Source of the DNA: a virus
Direction: 5' to 3' (one strand)
IMG/VR virus record: IMGVR_UViG_3300025459_000003
Coordinates: 93,657 to 157,656 of that record
Length of the DNA stretch: 64,000 nt
The notes under the pieces were generated by a model. That model worked only from the letters and a program-made list of their open reading frames with translations. It was not told where the DNA came from and searched no databases. Positions within the stretch are counted from its first letter, which is position 1. Each line of letters opens with the position of its first letter. The translations under genes were made by a program, and so were the position numbers. Positions 58,514-64,000 of this stretch are shown piece after piece.

Positions 58514-59475
58514 ACGCCCAGCTCCTATCCCGGGACGAGTTCCGCACGGCGGTCTTCCTCCGCGACGGGGGCAGGTGCGTCCTGTGCGGCGGGCCGGGCG
58601 CAGACGCCCACCACATCGTCGACAGGAAGCTGTTCCCCGATGGCGGCTACTACCTGGACAACGGGGCGACCCTCTGCGAAGGATGCCATCTCCAGGCGGA
58701 GACTTCCTCCGACCCCGAATTCCTCCCCTCCCGCATCCGAGAGACGGCGGGGATTGCCAGCGTCGTCCTTCCCCCGGGGCTGGACCCGGGCGCGGGGTAC
58801 GACAAGTGGGGAAGGCCCATCGTGTCCGGCCCAATCCGTTATCCCAAAACGCCTCATCTTCCCTGGAGTCCGGGATACGACGCCCAAGAGGACATGGTGC
58901 TGGAGTCCACGGATCATTGGACTGGCGTGGAGGTGGTCATCACCGAGAAGATGGACGGGGAGTGCACGACCCTGGCCAGGGACTACATGCACGCCCGGTC
59001 CCCTAACTACGGCCCACATCCGTCCAGGACGAAGGTCAGGGCGATGTGGGGGAGGATCAGGCATGAGATACCGGATGCCTGGAGGCTTTGTCTTGAGAAC
59101 GTCTCGGCCAGGCATTCCATCAAATACGTCGGCCTTCCTTCCTACTTCCTGGTATTCTCCATATGGGATCAGCTCGGGACGGCCCGGGGTTGGGACGACA
59201 CCGAGGAATGGTGCCAGCTCCTCGGCCTCCATACCGTGCCGGTGCTGTGGCGCGGGACGTGGGACAGGCAGGCATGCTGCGAGGTCATCGCCGGGCTGGA
59301 CCTCGACGGGCAGGAGGGTATCGTCGTGCGTCCGGCGGGAGGGTTCCGGTGGGGCCAGATCGCCGACCCGAGGGCGGGGGTGCTGGGCAAGTGGGTGAGG
59401 AAGGGGCACGTAACTACAGATCAACATTGGATGGAACGCCCGGTCGAATGGAACGGGCTGAGGAAGGGGGCATGA
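58510..59475 (+). CDS. HNH nuclease-RNA ligase fusion protein
   Basis: 321 residues. The first ~60 hold an HNH-like zinc module (CVLCGG at 23-28, HH at 34-35, CEGCH at 56-60). From about residue 112 the protein matches ATP-dependent RNA ligases: EKMDGE (KxDG motif, K147), LCLENVSARHSI, YFLVFSIWD, EGIVVR (about 268) and KWVRKGH. A nuclease joined to a ligase suggests cut-and-seal RNA repair or remodelling. Starts by overlap with the previous gene. Confidence 0.8.
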   Translation: MNAQLLSRDEFRTAVFLRDGGRCVLCGGPGADAHHIVDRKLFPDGGYYLDNGATLCEGCHLQAETSSDPEFLPSRIRETAGIASVVLPPGLDPGAGYDKWGRPIVSGPIRYPKTPHLPWSPGYDAQEDMVLESTDHWTGVEVVITEKMDGECTTLARDYMHARSPNYGPHPSRTKVRAMWGRIRHEIPDAWRLCLENVSARHSIKYVGLPSYFLVFSIWDQLGTARGWDDTEEWCQLLGLHTVPVLWRGTWDRQACCEVIAGLDLDGQEGIVVRPAGGFRWGQIADPRAGVLGKWVRKGHVTTDQHWMERPVEWNGLRKGA

Positions 59476-59573
59476 TGGGCAGCTTCTTCATGCAGGACGG
59501 GTGGAACGACCGCAGGCTGGACGGTATTGGCCCTTGCAAGGGGCCAAAAAAGGGCAAAAGGAGGACGGCGGCC

Positions 59574-59921
59574 ATGGAAAACAAGTGGAGGGAATTCAAG
59601 GTCAGGGTCAAGAAGGAGACCTTTTGCGACGCCTACTACAACCTGAAAGGGGAGCTCCAGGCATACATGGGAAGGCAGTGCCCCATCGACATCACGTTCC
59701 TGCCTCCCGCCGCGCGGAAGCTTCTGGGGAAGCCCGGCACATACAAGGTCCAGAGGGTGACCAGGGGGGGCATCGAAGTTGGGCTTGTCTCCAACCGGAA
59801 TCACTGGAACCCCGCCCGGTACAAGGACAGCGAGACGGTGCTCTGCCGCCGCCTGTGCAACCTCCTCGGGTACAAGGCCGAGAAGCCGGAAACCATCAGG
59901 GTCAGGATAACGAGGGCGTAA
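59574..59921 (+). CDS. Hypothetical protein, paralog of next gene
   Basis: 115 residues. The ATG at 59574 has AGGAGGACGGCGGCC and matches the start of the tandem paralog (KWREFKVRV vs KWKKFEVRV), so it is preferred over in-frame ATGs at 59472 and 59475. Shared KPGTYKVQRV and EVGLV blocks. Unknown function. Confidence 0.65.
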   Translation: MENKWREFKVRVKKETFCDAYYNLKGELQAYMGRQCPIDITFLPPAARKLLGKPGTYKVQRVTRGGIEVGLVSNRNHWNPARYKDSETVLCRRLCNLLGYKAEKPETIRVRITRA

Positions 59922-59949
59922 AAACGTAAAGGACAAACAGAAGAAAACC

Positions 59950-60303
59950 ATGAAAGGCAAATGGAAGAAATTTGAAGTCAGGGTGGTGACGAACAACGAC
60001 GTGTTCGGCCTAGACACCTGTGCGTACCTGGGAGAAAAGGACGATCCCGTGAACGTCAAAAACCTCCCATACCCAGCAAGCGGGCTCCTGGAGAAGCCCG
60101 GCACGTACAAGGTCCAAAGAGTGAACAGAGGGGGCATCGAGGTGGGGCTCGTGCCTTTCTTTGGCAATTACCATCACCATCCCGCCCAGTACGGCAACAG
60201 CCACACGCTGCTTTGCCGCCACCTCTGCGACCTTCTCGATTACGACGCCCAGAAGCCGGAAACCATCAGAGTTAAGATAACGAAGGTAAAAAAGCAATCC
60301 TGA
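59950..60303 (+). CDS. Hypothetical protein, paralog of previous gene
   Basis: 117 residues, a tandem duplicate of the gene before with about half its residues kept, AT-richer than neighbours. Function unknown. Confidence 0.65.
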   Translation: MKGKWKKFEVRVVTNNDVFGLDTCAYLGEKDDPVNVKNLPYPASGLLEKPGTYKVQRVNRGGIEVGLVPFFGNYHHHPAQYGNSHTLLCRHLCDLLDYDAQKPETIRVKITKVKKQS

Positions 60304-60322
60304 TCCACAAAAGGAGATCAAA

Positions 60323-60751
60323 ATGCCCTGGAAAATAGCCGAAAAGAACGTAAGGTGCTGGAAGGGATTCGTCGGCGAGGACGGTTCTCGCGGAAGGCTC
60401 CTCTCCCCCGTGCAAGGGCACGACTGGGGGAGGCTGAAGAAGGGCAAGGCGTTGATATCGTACCTGGACGACTGCGATGACGACTGTTGCGGCATCGGCG
60501 TGCATGCCGCCCTCAGCAGGCTCGACGCCGCATGGGGGGCGAGGCAGATAGGCAACTGCGGGAGGCGGCGGAAGCGGGTCGTCGTCTGGCAGTGCATCAT
60601 CCCCAAGGGGGAGCGCTACCACGAGTCGAGCCGGGAGGACGCGCAGACGTACTGGTACGCCACCAGCAGGGGATACCCCAAGCACGGCAAGGTCAGGGCC
60701 AGGAGGATCGTCCTGGTCAGGAAGGTCTACGACAGGGTGGTGGCGGTCTAG
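60323..60751 (+). CDS. Hypothetical protein
   Basis: 142 residues, CDDDCCG near residue 51, basic beta-rich C-terminus. AAAAGGAGATCAAA precedes the ATG. Confidence 0.6.
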   Translation: MPWKIAEKNVRCWKGFVGEDGSRGRLLSPVQGHDWGRLKKGKALISYLDDCDDDCCGIGVHAALSRLDAAWGARQIGNCGRRRKRVVVWQCIIPKGERYHESSREDAQTYWYATSRGYPKHGKVRARRIVLVRKVYDRVVAV

Positions 60752-60784
60752 CGTCCGTCCGCAAGGACGCGAAAGAAGGCATGC

Positions 60785-61012
60785 ATGAAGAAAAGCGACA
60801 GGTTCCCGCTGGCCAATGACGTCATGAAGCCGGTGCAGGACTTCAAGATAGGCGAACGCATTTTAAGCTTGTACTTCGTTACGGGAAGGAGTCCGTGGAC
60901 CGCCTACAGCCTGTATTGGAACGACGCCCCCGGCCTCCCCCTCCAGCACGCCATGAGCGACGTGGAGGTGTTCACCGTCCTGCACCACCTGCTGGAGCCG
61001 GAAGATGCATGA
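60785..61012 (+). CDS. Small hypothetical protein
   Basis: 75 residues, mixed alpha/beta, ATGA-linked if the next start is 61009. Confidence 0.55.
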   Translation: MKKSDRFPLANDVMKPVQDFKIGERILSLYFVTGRSPWTAYSLYWNDAPGLPLQHAMSDVEVFTVLHHLLEPEDA

Positions 61013-61032
61013 GGAAGGAAGGTAGGACTGCC

Positions 61033-61308
61033 ATGTGGACGAGGGCGCAGTACGAATCCTCCGTCGCGATCTCCGCGCTGGAGCGCATTTCCCGCAAGCC
61101 CTGGTCGATGGTGCACAAGTCGTCGTACCGGACGTTCGTCAGGAAGGCCGATGACGATATCAAAATTGTGACCGCCGCCATGGTCGACTTCGGCAAGCTG
61201 CTCGATCCCCTCTGGAAGCCGGAATGGGCGTCCGGGGAGTACAATCCCTGCGACTGCGAGAAGTGCATCGCCGTCCGGGCGCTGCACGTCATCCGCACGG
61301 CCCCCTGA
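61033..61308 (+). CDS. Small hypothetical protein
   Basis: 91 residues with AGGAAGGTAGGA upstream; ATG 61009 would add eight residues and couple to the previous gene. CDCEKC near residue 77. Confidence 0.55.
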   Translation: MWTRAQYESSVAISALERISRKPWSMVHKSSYRTFVRKADDDIKIVTAAMVDFGKLLDPLWKPEWASGEYNPCDCEKCIAVRALHVIRTAP

Positions 61309-61321
61309 ACGCGGACAAGCC

Positions 61322-61489
61322 ATGGAGGACTGCCCCAAGCACGGGAAACGGCACATGAGGTCGCGGACGATCCGGGACGTACGCCGCTACGAGACCGACG
61401 ACGATTCCGACGCGGGCCTCACGTCGGAGCAATACTGCGAGGCCTGCGAGAAAGAGAAGGAGGAACAATGCCCGATCCACCCATCATAG
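61322..61489 (+). CDS. Small Cys-containing protein
   Basis: 55 residues with CPKHG, YCEAC and CPIHP, likely zinc-binding; overlaps the next gene by 22 bases. Confidence 0.5.
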   Translation: MEDCPKHGKRHMRSRTIRDVRRYETDDDSDAGLTSEQYCEACEKEKEEQCPIHPS

Positions 61490-61851
61490 ACGTGCCCGAG
61501 ACCGATGGAAAGACGCCGATGGAAATCAGGGAGCTGATCTATGGCCCCACGGACATCCAGAAGGCCATCCTGGAGAGGTTCCCGGAGGCGAAGTTCGAGG
61601 ACGCCAGGGACTGGATACACGACGAGCGGTTCCTGGTGGTGATCCCGAGCGCCACCAGGCGGGAGTTCTTCCGGTTCGCCGTGAAGGAGGGGATAGCCCT
61701 GATATGCCTGGGGATCCAAGTGGAAATCTACCAGCCTCCGGCGTGGATGAAGGAAGAGCTGGAGATCCTCAAGGCGGAGAGGATGGAGAAGGAAGGGGAA
61801 TGCGAAAAAACGACGGGGACGGCCCCCGAAAAGGGCCCGCCCTCTACATAG
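61468..61851 (+). CDS. Hypothetical protein
   Basis: 127 residues, alpha/beta, acidic; AAGGAGGAACA precedes the ATG. Confidence 0.6.
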   Translation: MPDPPIIDVPETDGKTPMEIRELIYGPTDIQKAILERFPEAKFEDARDWIHDERFLVVIPSATRREFFRFAVKEGIALICLGIQVEIYQPPAWMKEELEILKAERMEKEGECEKTTGTAPEKGPPST

Positions 61852-62360
61852 ACGTGGACCACACCATCATGGCGAGGAACTTCCCAGAAGGCTTCCTTGA
61901 GCTCCGGCCCGGCGTCATGGGGCAGCTCCGAATCCTGTCGAGGCTGTTCGACTGCCGGTGGCTGACGTGCTGGCCATGGGACGACGGGGCGGGCATGGAC
62001 GTCCGGTCCCTCCTGCGGGCGCTCTATTCCGACGACCTCGTCCCGAAAATCGGATACTGCACCTGGAAACGAGGGCATCCGGACGGGAAGGCCGGGACGG
62101 TCCTGGCCCCGGGTGCCCCGACGGACTTCTGGTGGCTCGAAGACCCCCTCGGGAGGAACGAAAGGCGTGCGCTGGAAAGGGCCGGGAGGCTCGACAGGTA
62201 CGTGGAGGTCAGCCCCAGTGGGCCATGGGGGTTCGCCGACGCATGCCTGGACCTTTTCGAGAGGGTTGGGATACGCGATGACGACCTCGCAGCACCGGGA
62301 GGCAGCCTGAGGATGTTCCGCAAGGAAAGCTACTTCTCGCCCACCATGTTCCCCGCCTGA
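61800..62360 (+). CDS. HAD-like phosphatase
   Basis: 186 residues. YIDVDHTIM (DxDxT) is HAD motif I; TCWPWDD and a FWWLEDPLG/acidic region may form the later motifs. A small hydrolase, perhaps for nucleotides or sugar phosphates. Start overlaps the previous gene by 52 bases. Confidence 0.65.
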   Translation: MRKNDGDGPRKGPALYIDVDHTIMARNFPEGFLELRPGVMGQLRILSRLFDCRWLTCWPWDDGAGMDVRSLLRALYSDDLVPKIGYCTWKRGHPDGKAGTVLAPGAPTDFWWLEDPLGRNERRALERAGRLDRYVEVSPSGPWGFADACLDLFERVGIRDDDLAAPGGSLRMFRKESYFSPTMFPA

Positions 62361-62399
62361 CATCAACCCCAAGGTTCCCGCCTACGGCTGTCTTAAGTG

Positions 62400-63833
62400 A
62401 TGGCCGACTTCAAGATACCAAGGCGCGACCAGCCCTATCCGAGTGGTCCTTACAAGGAGACACTGGTCGATGCCATAACGTCGTCGTCGGGCGCGGCGGA
62501 CGCCAGCAAGGTCCCCGTCCTCGGCCCGGACGGCCTCCTGGATCCGTCGTTCGGAGGAGGAGGGGGCGGTGCCTCGAACTTCATCGCCGTCTCCCAGGCT
62601 GCCCACGGGTTCGCTACGGGGCAGGCGATTTACTTCGACGGCTCCGTCTGGCGGCTGGCCAAGGCGGACGATGCCGACACCCTGGCAATCGCCATAGTCT
62701 CGTACGTCGACGCCGACGACTTCAATGCCTACGTGGAGGGAAAGATCACGGGACTGTCGGGCCTCGTGGCCGGACAGTACTACTTCGTTTCCGACGCCAT
62801 CCCGGGGGCATTGACGATCACCGCCCCGACCGACCCGGCGAGCTTTGTCAACCCCATCCTGTTCGCCCTGTCGGCGGCGACCGGGCTGGTGATGCCCTAC
62901 CCCCCCTCGGACAACGCCATCGCGCCCATGGGGCCGTCCGGGCCCACGGGATACACCGGGCCCGTAGGGCCAGCGGGGAATGCCGGGGCCACTGGCCCGA
63001 CGGGCCCCACCGGTCCAGGCAGCTTCACGGGGCCTACCGGCCCTCTCGGCCCATTAGGACCAACCGGCCCGACCGGCCCCACGGGGCCGATAGGGTTCAC
63101 CGGCCCGACCGGGCCGGTGGGCTTCACCGGTTATACCGGCCCTACGGGGCCAGTTGGTCCGACTGGTTTCACCGGCCCGACCGGGCCAGGGAACTTCACG
63201 GGATACACTGGATATACCGGCCCGACCGGGCCGACGGGATGGACGGGCTTCACCGGGACTGGGGGCAGCCCCGGCTCTGCTGGTGCCACCGGACCAACGG
63301 GATATACGGGGCCTACGAGCGGCGGGGTGTCGGCCGGTACGAACGTCGTCCCGCACAGCCCCAGGGTCTCCACGGACTCCGGCTACAGCGGCCTCTCGAT
63401 AATCATGAGGGTGCCGCAGCGGCTTCTGCTCTGCCATCCCACTACATGGAACTTCAGCATCTCCCTGGCCTCCGGGGCAAGCTTCGTGGTCTCCGCTGGC
63501 GTCGTCTACCGCACAGCCATAGACAGCAAGGTGGTCGTCGATAGCACCGTGGTCAAGTGGGGCGGGTCGGCCACGCCCACCTTGACGGCTGGTGAGACCT
63601 TCTGCGACGCAATCGCATTGGCGATGGACGTGAGCCACGACTACTTCATCGTCGTCTACTTCACGTCCTCGACCGGCAACCTGAACATCGGAACCACGGG
63701 GCACCTCCAGGCGTTCTGGTATCAGGACTACGGCTGGACCAGCGGGAACTACACCGGGCTGACGGCGGGCCAGAGCCTGCCCGCCACGTTCACGGCGGAG
63801 GGCAACATCTACAGGGTCTTGGCGATGTCGTAG
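62400..63833 (+). CDS. Collagen-like tail fibre/receptor-binding protein
   Basis: 477 residues. N-terminal domain (~170), then about 130 residues of G-x-x collagen repeats ([13 protein letters not shown] units), then a ~165-residue beta-rich C-terminal domain. Collagen-like trimers are common in phage fibres. GTG 62397 or ATG 62400 may start it. The following gene is also collagen-like. Confidence 0.85.
   Translation: MADFKIPRRDQPYPSGPYKETLVDAITSSSGAADASKVPVLGPDGLLDPSFGGGGGGASNFIAVSQAAHGFATGQAIYFDGSVWRLAKADDADTLAIAIVSYVDADDFNAYVEGKITGLSGLVAGQYYFVSDAIPGALTITAPTDPASFVNPILFALSAATGLVMPYPPSDNAIAPMGPSGPTGYTGPVGPAGNAGATGPTGPTGPGSFTGPTGPLGPLGPTGPTGPTGPIGFTGPTGPVGFTGYTGPTGPVGPTGFTGPTGPGNFTGYTGYTGPTGPTGWTGFTGTGGSPGSAGATGPTGYTGPTSGGVSAGTNVVPHSPRVSTDSGYSGLSIIMRVPQRLLLCHPTTWNFSISLASGASFVVSAGVVYRTAIDSKVVVDSTVVKWGGSATPTLTAGETFCDAIALAMDVSHDYFIVVYFTSSTGNLNIGTTGHLQAFWYQDYGWTSGNYTGLTAGQSLPATFTAEGNIYRVLAMS
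62922..63320 (+). repeat. Collagen-type GPTG repeats
   Basis: In-frame G-x-x repeats; such repetitive DNA is prone to length change by recombination with the similar gene downstream. Confidence 0.85.
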
Positions 63834-63861
63834 AAGTTGGCAGCGGAAGGAAGGAAAGAAC

Positions 63862-64000
63862 ATGGCTTTGTCGGCGGCATTGAGACTGCAGGGGCCTGGG
63901 GGCCCGACCGGCCCCACTGGATACACCGGTCCAGGCAGCTTCACGGGCCCAACGGGATATACTGGCCCTGACCTTACCGGCCCGACCGGGCCGACAGGAT
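63862..64000 (+). CDS. Collagen-like fibre protein, 3' end outside window
   Basis: First 46 codons, entering [17 protein letters not shown] repeats almost at once; the same repeat type as the gene before. AAGGAAAGAAC precedes the ATG. Confidence 0.75.
   Translation, partial: MALSAALRLQGPGGPTGPTGYTGPGSFTGPTGYTGPDLTGPTGPTG

Noticed and set aside
1-64000. Global recoding of TAG to an amino acid
   Set aside because: Many genes end in TAG right before the next gene's start (e.g. 7307, 10330, 12047), so TAG is a working stop here; only a few sites look like readthrough.
1-64000. CRISPR array, insertion sequence or integrase
   Set aside because: No spaced direct-repeat array, transposase or integrase/att pattern was seen.

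Overview
The window looks like part of a large tailed bacteriophage genome (Caudoviricetes, probably jumbo-sized). It is GC-rich and very gene-dense. About 100 mostly small genes are packed on the + strand with ATGA-type overlaps and clear Shine-Dalgarno sites. There are T4-like RIIA/RIIB genes, nucleotide-pool enzymes, collagen-like fibre genes and more than 30 tRNA genes. No capsid, portal, terminase or polymerase gene is inside the window, and the bacterial host cannot be told from the sequence.

Layout. 0-17.5 kb: a DEAH-box SNF2-type helicase (3.2-5.2 kb), a PD-(D/E)XK/MmcB-like nuclease, an MT-A70 adenine methyltransferase translationally coupled to a possible PD-(D/E)XK nuclease (9.1-10.3 kb), two metallophosphoesterases, a DnaQ-type exonuclease, a deoxyribosyltransferase-like protein and many unknowns. 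17.5-19.1 kb: a strong promoter, a ~300-nt structured non-coding leader with an intrinsic terminator, and ten tRNA genes for Tyr, all five Leu and all four Ser isoacceptors, the families that normally carry a long variable arm. 19.2-40.1 kb: small proteins including an amber-interrupted deoxyribosyltransferase gene, two ADP-ribosyltransferase-fold proteins, Nudix, dCMP deaminase, a Thg1-type tRNA-His guanylyltransferase, a dATP/dGTP diphosphohydrolase-like protein, an RlaP-type nucleotidyltransferase, an NAD-dependent sugar dehydratase and a cyclic-phosphate-processing receiver (cREC) protein. 40.2-43.2 kb: a nearly identical promoter, a second structured ncRNA with terminator, then about 18 tRNA genes (His, Arg, Asn, Lys, Phe, Met/fMet, Pro, Gln, Glu-like, Trp) interleaved with compact structured elements and tRNA fragments. 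43.2-45.5 kb: small genes, an HNH endonuclease and four more Arg tRNAs for AGA/AGG. 45.8-46.4 kb: the only two convincing minus-strand genes. 46.5-62.4 kb: HAD phosphatases, RIIA/RIIB, a zinc metalloprotease, a PTH2-like peptidyl-tRNA hydrolase, an HNH/RNA-ligase fusion and many unknowns. 62.4-64 kb: two collagen-like fibre genes, the second cut by the window end.

How it fits together. The most coherent theme is tRNA supply plus RNA repair. The tRNA arrays sit with Thg1, RlaP, cREC, an RNA ligase, a PTH2-like hydrolase and ART-fold proteins, families that established work links to repair or editing of damaged RNA. The phage tRNA-His gene lacks the encoded G-1 that Thg1 adds. Both large tRNA arrays begin with the same promoter plus a structured leader ending in a terminator, so they may be controlled together by attenuation. 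Several tRNAs are odd: C33, swapped variable-arm classes, a D-loop insertion. All function calls come from reading the sequence; no database search was run.
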